Shown piece by piece: positions 41,370 through 64,000 of a DNA stretch of 64,000 nt (position 1 is its first letter; each line of letters starts with the position of its first letter). The position numbers and the translations under genes are program-made. This DNA is from Panorpa germanica. Lineage: Eukaryota; Arthropoda; Insecta; Mecoptera; Panorpidae. Under the pieces are notes generated by a model. It was not told the origin of the DNA. It saw only the letters and a program-made list of their open reading frames with translations, and searched no databases. Where the stretch lies: the NCBI GenBank assembly GCA_963678705.1, contig OY783207.1, positions 22,914,001 through 22,978,000 of the forward strand. The letters are read 5' to 3'.

Positions 41370-42180
41370 CGATTCTATATGCTATACGTTAGATTGAACA
41401 ACTGTTTAATTAAAAGTTAATTAAATATCTACACTTTTATGACATGTATGTCATTTTTTAATATTCATGAACCTTCTGTTATAAAATTCAGATTTTTATA
41501 TTTTTTAAATTTTTTGATAGGATTATGTATGCTGCACATGCAATTAATAAATTTTGCTATTAAAATTAAAATATCTGTCATTTCTGGCTTTTGTATATCA
41601 AAATTTTTTAGACAGTTCTTTTTTTAGATAAAAGTTTAAGAAAAGTATATATATATATATATATACGGTTTTTAACATAACTATGAATACTGATTTCAAA
41701 CTCGCAATTTTTCGATAAATGTTTTGATTTGATTTTTATTCAGAATAAAAATTAATTTTTAAAGGTCAATGACTTTAATAACAGTTGCTATAAAGCCAAT
41801 ATCGCTTATAGATTTAAAATAATTAAGAAACTTTTCATTTTGGAGCATAAGAAACATTACTGAAACATTATCAAAGAATTTAAAGAAATGTAATTTTTTT
41901 CTTAAAAAAGATTTTAGGAATTTAGAACTTTAAAAAAGAAGTCATAAAAACCAGATGAACATTGATATTAAAAACGTAAGAAAACAGCTCTTTAGAGCAT
42001 AACGAAAAAAATACGAACAAAACTTTAATTCAATTTTGGAAAGAATGTGAACAAATCTTCAAAGAAAGGAAAATTTAATTTTGTAAAAATTGTCCATGAA
42101 TATAATAAAAGTCACATAAAAAACAGAAAACTGTAGTGAAAAATGTATTCTACATTTTATCAATTTAACGTTTATATTTA
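41370..42180. repeat. Small, diverged member of the foldback family
   Basis: The order of parts is the same as in the large foldback. An outer end (TCTATATGCTATACG, matching GTGTAGCGGATATAGA inverted) is followed by about 1.5 left-type monomers (41430-41640; TTCTGGCTTTTGTAT corresponds to TTCTGGCTTTTATGC). A TA-repeat and a centre segment (CGGTTTTTAACATA, ACTGATTTCAAA, matching about 9793-9845) come next, then about 2.5 right-type monomers (41810-42140; GTCCATGAATATAATAAAAG, CAGCTCTTTAGAGCATAACG). Divergence is high, so this copy is old. Confidence 0.7.
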
Positions 42181-43297
42181 TAAATTACGAATTAGTATAA
42201 ATATTGATTTTTTTAACATTATAAATAGTAGAACAACCATGGGTATGCTTATTTCGCCTAGGATCCGTGTGCGGCAACCACAATAACACGCTGTTATTAT
42301 TAGTGATCACGTGTAGATTTATGTCATGAAGAAGCTTTGTTATGTAAATACATAGATGTACCAAGCAGAGGTAATACAGTAGTTCTAAGCTGTACATGCA
42401 TGGTGTACTTTAATATTAACTTTCATCTGCTGACATAGTTGACAGTCTTACAATATTTAATAAATATTAAATTATGTCTAACAAGATGTAATCCCTGAAG
42501 TTATTTGAACGTCAACGAAGGCGGCATCGAGGAAATAAACACGCTGACACTAACTAAATAAAGATCCAAGGAAGAGGAACTTTGCAAACGTTTACATAGT
42601 CTTTAAAATAAATAAATATTCTGTGTATTAGTAGTAGCATTCACAACAGGCGCTTTGTTAACGTGATTAATTTAGTGCCATCTACCAATCAAATCTATAG
42701 TAACTGCTTCTTTTACATCTACCATTCAAGAGATAGCGCATTTGATTGAAGAATATGCTAATAATATCTATTGTTAATTATTTGTATAAGGTTTAATTTG
42801 TTGTTTCCAGTGTCAGCTGGAAAATCAGGTTGACAATCAAGTCGTCATTCGATTTATTTACGGATCAAATTTAATCAACTAAATAAAATTGACGTTATTA
42901 TGAAGGATTTCTACGACATTAGGTGATAAAAAAAGTGCTGGATTCTGTAATAAAGTTTTAATAGTATGAAATAAAAGACACATAATAATATCGTAAAAAT
43001 TTATTAATATAATAAATTGTTAAACATTGTCAACTTTAATACGGTATAAAAAAACTAATTTTATATTAACAATATTAAAACTAAGTAAAAAAATATTTTT
43101 GTACAAAATTTTTATCCAGAAATTATTAAGTTGTACCATTTTTATAAAATTTATAAATATATTTTAATAATTTCAATTAATTCGACTTAATACGACAATG
43201 TTGAAAAGAAATAGGAAAAATAAGAATTTATGCTATAATATCAACGACGCAAACCACTAATTCTATACAAGCAAATTATGTATACTTATATTTTATT

Positions 43298-56352
<13,055 letters not shown>

Positions 56353-58443
56353 GGTAATTGTAATTTAGGTCACGGTTCACAGATGGCACCACATTGCTTA
56401 ATTATCAAGTCAAAACACTTTACCAAACTTATTAACAACTATTTAAATAATTTAGACCAAATTTAATTTAATTTGGAAAATAAATACACAAAATAATTAA
56501 CAGTCATTGTACTTTAAATATTAAATTGCTACCGAAGAGAAAGATGTTAAAAACATAGTATTTTACAGAAAATTAATTTAGTTTAAATATGTTTTACTTC
56601 GGCCTACTTTCGATTCGCGCCCAATCACTAAAGACTCTTATTGATAGATTAAAGCTAGGGGCACACTAGAGACAAGGCTGTTTTAGACAATATATCACGA
56701 TAATACATTAGATCTGCAAGGTGGAAGAAGTTCAATATGAAGAACTAAATAATTGAAGGAAAAGAAAATGAAATCAAAATGAAATTAATATGTAAAATGA
56801 TAATAAAATGAATGAAGAAGGGCGAAAAAAGGACCGTGATCCAAGGAAGCCCGTGAATTATTATTAAAAAAAATGAAAAGAAAATTAATTTAGTTTGATT
56901 GACTTTTTAAAAAATAAGAGGTATAGATTGAAGAAATGGACAAAGAAGAATACACGGCTGGAAGCTCAGGCAAAAAACGTTTATGTTCCGTACTGGTAAA
57001 GAAATTCCTCACTCTTTCTATGGCAAAGAGAAGTCTGTCTAAACAGTCTTGCGTACAGTATGCGCCTTTGAATGTTTATATCAAATCCTCGTATGGGTAC
57101 TGCATCGTTGTTTAATATTATCTCCCAGTAAACATTTTGGAGTAAATTCTACTTAATTTCTATTACATATCATGAATTTTTTGTCTGGAACGTGTTCGTT
57201 TTCTATTCAGTTGTTCATAGGAAAGGCCCTTTTTATGACCTACAGACATTGCAACGACGGTTCACTGCTGAATTAAAAGCGGAGTCGGTTTATGATTTAT
57301 GACCGGAGTTATAATCTTAAAACTAGCAGGGGTATAAAACTTAATGGAATTCTACTTTTTAGAGTCTGCAAAATATAAATATTTAAATGAAGAAATAAAT
57401 AGATGTAATCTTTAGTACGGATCGTGATTTTTTTAATGAATATTATTCATCTTCAACAATACTCGTTATATTAGTTTTTTACATTGTTTTGGTGATTCAA
57501 AAATCCACGATCGGCAGGTCTGCGTTAGGTTTAAAACCTCTGTCTTACCATCGCTAGGTACTATCTTCGTTTATATACATTCTATTCGGGGATTGAGGGA
57601 GATAGCGTCTGTCTATTACTATTAAAGAAATATGTGTTGAAAAAGGATAGCATATACTTTAAACATCTGTACTAAACGAAATATTATACAAGTATACAAG
57701 TGTAACGGTGAAAAATATATTTTACTTGTCTAACCGCATCTCGTTTCTCTCCCACTTTGGAATAAATGAGATGAAAGTGAACTTAAGAAAAATATATCCA
57801 TGTGGGAAAGAAACAGAAATACTTAATGAATGATGTTGGAAAAAGAAAGAATACTAGAAAGAATAACTAACACAAAATCTGTGACAGGTAGAGAACTTGT
57901 AAAGCGTTAGAATTGAATTGTACGAGTGACTCGAACTTCACCAAATAGGGCACTTCACCAAATTGTTTACTGGGCTGTTACACGAATTACATTTTAAAAT
58001 ATTATAACAAATGGACATTCCCTTACGTTTAAGAAATTTTGTTCACGTAAATAGCGTAAGACGGCCAACAATGAGTCTTTGCTATGTGAATAGTAAAAAA
58101 AAACAAAAATATTGGCAGATATAAAAATGTTATAATGTACGTCTTTTCTCTACACAAACACACAAGGCAGAAATTTAACACACGTCTTTTCTTAATTTAA
58201 TGTTTCTATATGGCAGCAGCTACCGATACATAAATAAATATATTTTTTCAAAAAAAAACGAAATTTTTATTTTAAATGTATATTGTTTAAAATAAACCAT
58301 TATTCAAATATTTTTTTTATTTTACATGTGGATAAAGGATGTATTTAAATCTTGGTTGTTTTACTTTTTCAATATATGCCATATATTCATTTAAGTGATG
58401 CATTAAAAGTAGATATTTTTCGATTCGAATAAAATATATTATA
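56353..58443. other. Intergenic, no gene recognised
   Basis: AT-rich, with a purine-rich plus-strand stretch at about 56740-56960 and the short repeat at 57940-57978 shared (inverted) with 17810. No TATA-like element clearly placed for the esterase. Confidence 0.5.
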
Positions 58444-59130
58444 CTAGAGTTTACCCCCGTCGCAAGCGACGGCTGTCTTTTGTATGAATTGAATTTTGTT
58501 TCAATTTTTAATTCCATTTTTAAATTGAAATATTTAACTCGTTCCATATTTATTTTACATATAACAGCAAATAAATTTTCATATAAACTTACTAAAAAAA
58601 ATTTTTTCATTATTTGAGCAACTTTTTCTCAAAATTTGAGATTTTTATATTCGATTTGTAAATTAGATACCAAAGTTAGCCAATATCTAGTCCAATTTTT
58701 ACTCTCGACTAAAACCTTGTGTCCCCAAATAAAATTTTTGAATTTTGAGTTATTTTTTTATAATATCATATTCAAAGATTACACAATCCAAAATTTGAGT
58801 TTTATTCAAAGTTTCATACAAGGCCCCCTAGTTTCTTCAACGGTCCCTCTAGTTTTCAAAAAATATTATTATATTATTATAATATTATTAAATATTGAAC
58901 ACCGTAATACATATGTAAAATTTCAACTTTCTATCTTTTACGAATTAAAAATTATAAACCAAAAAGTAAAAACTTTTTTTTAGTTTTTCCAAAATTACGA
59001 ATTTCCAGGAAATTCAAAGAAACATCCGAGGACGCGAAAAGTCTTAGAATGTTTTTCTCTACGAAATAGACAATTTTTAAGAAAATGTGCGGAGCCTTTT
59101 TCGAGCCACCATACGAATCGCGTAAACATA
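58444..59130 (-). mobile_element. Non-autonomous Helitron, inverted and diverged copy
   Basis: On the minus strand it ends in hairpin CGTCGCTTGCGACG, GGGGTAAACT and CTAG (58444-58447), followed by T. The body matches the Helitrons at 6650 and 12210, including TATTTCGTAGAGAAAAA and GGCTCC. The 115-codon frame across it is incidental. Confidence 0.7.
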
Positions 59131-59477
59131 TAAACATGTAAACTTTCAGTTGAAACATTTTAATATAAGAAGATAAGTTCAAAAATGAAAATTTTAAAAC
59201 GATTGAAATTTTATTTTGTATATTTCAAAAAATATGTACTCAGTACCGAAACAAATTACCGCGAAAATAGTACTGAATATCGGTCTAAAAAAGAGTGAGT
59301 GACGGGGTCTTAACTGTTACTATCATTATTCTTACTTTATTTAGCATCATTGTTTATTCTACTTCTTGCTCCTCTGGTTATTGTCCTTCATCCATAATTC
59401 ATAGATTACCAACAAAACCAAGACAACATGTCTTAAACATGTGTTAAACAAGATTAAATGCATTGATTTGTACATTA

Positions 59478-59620
59478 ATGTTAAATTTATTTAACATTGG
59501 CCTTTTTCAGATACCGAGTTCATTCACAACCGACCTCCTGCAGTATTAACAGTATTTATTTTGAGATGGACACATATATGTGAACCACATCGCTGCCTCA
59601 TAAGTTATATGATTGTGAGA
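59478..59620 (-). mobile_element. SINE 3' part, inverted
   Basis: ATTTAACATTGGCC, ACCGAGTTCATTCACAACCG and CATATATGTGAACC are diverged matches to the SINE 3' module at 31979-32093. Confidence 0.5.
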
Positions 59621-60932
59621 GCACGTAATAAAATTAATTTTGATACCCGCCAAACCCATAAAATATAGGACTGACTTTTTGCATTTTATAGAAAACAATA
59701 TATTTTTGGTTTGGAAAAATGGGGTACTTCCAAAAATTTTGGCGAGACCTAAAAGATTAGCATGAAATTTGTTATTAAACATAAGCAAAACCATGGAAAA
59801 AATCAGATCCATGTTAAATTGTAGGTGCAAATCTGAAGATATATTTTAAACTATCTTCAACGTTTAGGCTATAAGAAAATAATTGAAGGAGTGTTTTTTT
59901 TTTAATTTAACTATTAGCATTTACGAACTATCAAATCTAATGATATTGAGTAAATTTTGTGACACTGAACTACTGGCTTGTGAGTAGTGGATCCAGCGAT
60001 TAAGTCAAGAAACATGATTTTTTTAAATTTTCGCAATACTTGCAAACCCATAACAATAAACAACCCCTGATGTTTTTAGATAGGCAACTATTATTACATA
60101 TTTAATCTATATTGAAATTTTCTTTTAAGTTATCATCTGTAAATAAAAATCCAAATTAAGTATAAAATTGTACCTAATTACTGATAACACCTAATACCTG
60201 GATATACAACCAAACTCCAACAAATATTTTAGAGTGATTGCTTAACTGCATAAACCATTTTACAATTTAAATTTAACTGTGTTTTTCAAACCTTGCTAAG
60301 ATTATTTCATATTTTATAAAGCGGTTGTTTATTTCTCACAGAGTTCTTTATCAATTCGACATTACACTTCGTCTGCACGAATTACACACACTGGACACAG
60401 TAACTAATAATTGAACGGTTTGGTTTCACTATTTCAACGCGACCTTCCTCAGCAGCGCTTGCTGGTGTAGTGACTGCGATGTTGGGCCCCATGCACCATG
60501 CTAATGTACCAAGAGAACACAGCCTTGGTGTTGGGGAGGACCTGAATAGAATTGACCAGACAACGTGTGAAAGTGTCATTCACGGAGAAATGTAAAGATT
60601 ACGTTAGTACTTGTTAATTAATTAAATAATAACAATTAGTGACGAGGGATTGACGCGCGCCGATGTTTGTGAAGCAGCTCTGTGCCGGTCTAAACAGGAA
60701 GTTCTCATGTGTACATTGCAACAATTTAATTTACATAAAAATACTTGCAAAGAAATTTACATTATTCGACATACGAATAAGTGATTTTAGTAAAGTGCTT
60801 TGTTACGTCAGAACAGAAAGCAAATTTATTAATCATATGTGGAGGTCCTCCTATAACGCGGTAAAGGAGGTAGTGATGCAGTCATATGGTGGGTTTGTGG
60901 GTTGTTACACAAAACATGTCCGCATGTTATTA

Positions 60933-61352
60933 TACAGTGTGTTTGGTAGCAAGGTGCAAAACCTTAAGGGGATGATAGTTGAAACCATTCAGAACATTTT
61001 GTCCATACATATCTTAGCCGAATTCTGATCATTTATTTTTCTAAATGCCATAAATGCCATAAAAAAGTTTTTACGACTTCAAAAGTGTCTAGTATTTTTT
61101 TTAAATAACACAGATGCTTGGAACTTTATTTATTAGATTAGGTACAAATCTGACAAACTCCAATACCAACTTAAATTGGGTCACTGTTGGCATTTAACTC
61201 TCAGAAATTGGATTTTTATAAAAATAACATAAAAATAGATAAAAAGAAATAAATAATCAGACTACGGCTAAGACATGTATGGCTCAAAATTTTCTAAATG
61301 GTGTCAACTATCATCCTCTTAAGGCTTTGCACCTTACTACCATACACCTTGT
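60933..61352. repeat. Inverted repeat with ~110-bp arms
   Basis: The left arm (60933-61042: GTTTGGTAGCAAGGTGCAAA, GATGATAGTTGA, TACATATCTTAGCCG) and the right arm (61238-61352) are reverse complements at about 80-85 percent by eye, around a ~195-base spacer. The arms end abruptly at the outer edges, as in a MITE. The 121-codon frame at 60663-61028 overlaps the left arm and has no coding support. Confidence 0.7.
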
Positions 61353-61641
61353 AAAATACATTGTGCAAGAATCGCGTTGTATAAAAAGTCGCTTCAACAA
61401 CTCCGTTGCGTTGTAAGAATTCGCGTTAAACTATAGCTGTAATAAGTGAAGCACTATTAGTAAAGGAACTATAGAATTTAAACAGTGCTTACTTAGTGTT
61501 TACTATTTTTAATTCAGTTCTATACTACTTTTTCCTTGTGACACTGAATACTGGCATTACTTTGATCTACATATATTTCACATCATAATTATTATGACAC
61601 ATTTCTTCCTTTTTCGACTGAAATGCAATCATTTGTGTTCC

Positions 61642-62490
61642 ATGGGCTTGCAAACTAATTTTTATGGGTCGTTTTTATTAATTTTTTATTGAAAAATAGG
61701 TTAACATATGTATATTAATTTAATATTTAATTTATTTTAAATATAAATTTTATTTAAAATTTAAATTTCAGTTTTACCGCTTATGCTAGCTCTGCGGATG
61801 ACGTCACAGAAAAAATAAGTAATCGAGATATTATTTTTTACAACAATTATAGTATAGATCTTTATGGAATCCACGACCTAGCTGTTAGTAGTTCATGACG
61901 TATCACACACACTCCTGTATGCACTTTTGTTGTATAAAAGAGATGGACAATCATCGGATATGATATTACACCCGGAATAATTTTTTATAATTTTGGATCT
62001 CTTTAATGATTTATAAAATGTCAAAAGGTCAAAAATGACTTTCTTTTAATTATTAATATCTCCTATAATATTACGACTTATTAAGAAATATTTGGATATT
62101 TAAGGCTAATTTTAACAATATATAGTAAAGTTTGTTGCAGTGGCGTAGCTACCGCCGTATCAACCGTATCAATGATACAGGGCTCTGGGCTACAAGGGCC
62201 CCAAATGTGTGTAAGCAAAAATTCGTAAAATGTTATTTACAATCTCACTTAAACTCTTAGGCTTCGCTTAATTCATAGGAGTATTAATTATAAGTAATAA
62301 CGTATAATCAATATATAATTATTTTAATTCAATGCGAGGGTCTTTGTTTTTTTTTTTGAAAAATCTTTACCCATCATTTGGGCCCCCCAACAAATTTTGA
62401 TACAGGGCCCGTCTAAGGCACATTATGCCACTGGTTTGTAGAATAACTCGTAGTTCACAAATTTATAGAGTTATTGGGAAAATCTTACTG
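61642..62490 (+). mobile_element. MITE-A, diverged copy holding a nested hAT
   Basis: Starts ATGGGCTTGC. Internal stretches (CAGTTTTACCGCTTATGCTA, TGGATCTCTTTAATGATT, CAATATATAGTA) follow the order of the copy at 1362 with considerable divergence. The hAT derivative at 62138-62435 is inserted near its right end. Confidence 0.45.
62138..62435. mobile_element. 298-bp hAT deletion derivative of the 5.75-kb element
   Basis: The left end CAGTGGCGTAGCTACC and about 130 following bases, plus the right ~170 bases, match both ends of the element at 5752-6646; the transposase part is missing. The target duplication is GTTTGTTG / GTTTGTAG (7 of 8), the 8 bp expected for hAT. An extra CCGTATCAA-type duplication lies near the left end. 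Confidence 0.88.
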
Positions 62491-62739
62491 ATCACTGATT
62501 AGGGTACCCATTCAGATTATGATTGTGGTGCTTTGCGAATAAAGGATAAATCCGTACGAACACACTTCACTGATATCCATATTAGTTTGAGTTGAATCTT
62601 CCCATGCTACATACCTAAGTTCTGTCTTCCGTGTACACATACAAATGCAATTTGTGCACAATATTTCACCAGTTTATACCAATATAGGCTGGCATCGCAA
62701 ACCTCTAATAGCATAGGAAAATCAACTAAAATTTACTGC

Positions 62740-62985
62740 ACCTAGTGTAGTGTACAACTCGTATTCCGGACTGCCGCAGGTTTGGATTCGATCACAGTAT
62801 CAGAGCTATATTTTCTGTGTTTGGTTGTTATTAATTTAAATTGATTAATATACATACTCATAAACTTATTAGGCAACGATGTAGTAGTCATGGCATTACA
62901 ATTTCTGCCAACATAGTAGATGTCATCGGTGATAGAACTCAGGATCGTTCATAGTCAGACGTTAATTAAATTAAAGAAATAAACA
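62740..62985 (+). mobile_element. tRNA-derived SINE, most complete copy
   Basis: B-box-like GGATTCGATCAC near 62795, then TTCTGTGTTTGGTTGTTATT, ATAAACTTATTAGGCAACGA, GCCAACATAGTAGATGTCAT and a 3' AATTAAATTAAAG tail. Collinear with 17275-17525. Confidence 0.6.
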
Positions 62986-63929
62986 AATAAAAAACGCTTA
63001 ATTTCGTATCCGTGCTTACACACTATCTTTTGCCTTATCTATTGCCTTTTCTACACTATAGATGGCATTACTTATACGCTTTTGGTACTTGATGAAACTG
63101 CAGAATATAACCTAACCCATCTATTTATGTTTGGTAAAATTCTAAAACAAAACCACTATTTTATTACAATACAATATAATACTTTCATCATCATGGCTAT
63201 CCCTATTTCTATCAAGCCATCAACGTTAACAATCATATTTCTTAAGCTGACATGAACTTCGTGAATTCCCAGACTTGATTCTACACGGTCCAGCTAATTA
63301 CTGCTATCTGGTTCTATCGTGCAATACTCGTAGACGGTTCGGTTAAATGTTATATTGTAATTACCACAACGGCTCGGGCTTATTACGTACTTTACATAAC
63401 TAAACGAAACGAAACGACTTCCCGCGCCGGGAGTTCATAACCATCACGATTCATAAACGTACGCTTATCTGCTGGTGTGCTGGTCTTCATCGCGCAAAAG
63501 AGAAATGTATTGAGTCAACAGGTCTGGCCATCATTGAATAATATGTACACGGATTGCCAAAGTTGTATCACTCGAAATTGTGTGTGTGTCCTACGAATTG
63601 CATAATCTGAGCGTGTTCAATGTTTACACAGAAATGTTAAATAATGGGCTGACTTTAAATTGGCCATAGCAGTGCCATTACCGTTGGCCCGGGCCATCTG
63701 ACACACAAAGAACGGCTTCCGTAATGAATATAGTTGTAATGCTTCAACAAAAAGTGAGTAACTGGTGGTGTCAATAAGAGAGTATATATAAAAGAATATA
63801 TTTATTAATTTACATAAAGAATATAAGAAATCCTATGATTTCGATTTGAAAGTAACACTGGGGAAGTTTTCAAATCTTCTAGCCCAAACATGAAGATGAT
63901 GTAAGTTGTCAAAAGGATTTTGGTAATAC

Positions 63930-64000
63930 AATTGGCTTGTGTCCTCATTTTTAGTGGTCGATTTTTCAATTGTTGATTGAAATTGATGTTATTAAATGTG
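63930..64000 (+). mobile_element. MITE-A left end, cut by the window edge
   Basis: AATTGGCTTGTGTCCTCATT and GTCGATTTTTCAATTGTTGA match the left 70 bases of the copies at 1362 and 43580. The remainder lies beyond the window. Confidence 0.75.

Noticed and set aside
58636-58983. 115-codon open frame
   Set aside because: It lies across a diverged Helitron copy, antisense to it; other copies of the element do not keep the frame.
60663-61028. 121-codon open frame
   Set aside because: It overlaps one arm of an inverted repeat, has no motif or splice context, and its composition matches non-coding surroundings.

Overview
This is an AT-rich piece of an insect nuclear genome. The genes are intron-split, with GT-AG junctions that I could close in frame. 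The gene families are arthropod ones: an odorant-binding protein of the Minus-C type, a secreted carboxylesterase and a TWIK-type potassium channel. The repeats are typical of insects: I-type LINE, mariner, hAT, Helitron and tRNA-SINE. I cannot assign the order from the sequence alone.

Layout. (1) 2.7-36.9 kb, plus strand: the 3' part of a two-pore-domain (K2P) potassium channel gene, with three exons at 2.7-5.3 kb and a proposed last exon at 36.77 kb ending in a PDZ-ligand-like tail. Its introns hold two identical tRNA-Trp genes, many transposons, an intact 5.7-kb LINE with two open frames (25.0-30.75 kb, minus strand) and a complete two-exon odorant-binding-protein gene on the opposite strand (32.5-33.0 kb). 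(2) 43.3-56.35 kb, minus strand: a nine-exon secreted type-B carboxylesterase whose spliced frame closes exactly to 658 residues. Several of its introns have been inflated by transposons. (3) 56.4-64 kb: no gene seen, only repeats.

The most striking structure is a ~4.6-kb inverted repeat at 7.44-12.09 kb. Two arms, each of 14-15 tandem ~146-bp monomers, face each other across a ~0.5-kb near-palindromic centre. A second, much smaller and older member with the same order of parts lies at 41.37-42.18 kb, so this is a dispersed foldback-type repeat family and not a local satellite. The large copy lies between a Helitron-like 5' fragment and a canonical Helitron 3' terminus. That raises the possibility that a Helitron carried it, or that it inserted into one.

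Other mobile DNA: a decayed hAT with ZMYM1-like transposase remains at 5.75 kb and its 298-bp deletion derivative at 62.14 kb; a 708-bp hAT-type element in the esterase; a TTAA-flanked piggyBac-like MITE; a recurring ~640-690-bp MITE family (here MITE-A, six copies or pieces); a tRNA-SINE family; mariner relics; and LINE relics, one with a clear 14-bp target-site duplication. All element boundaries were read by eye.
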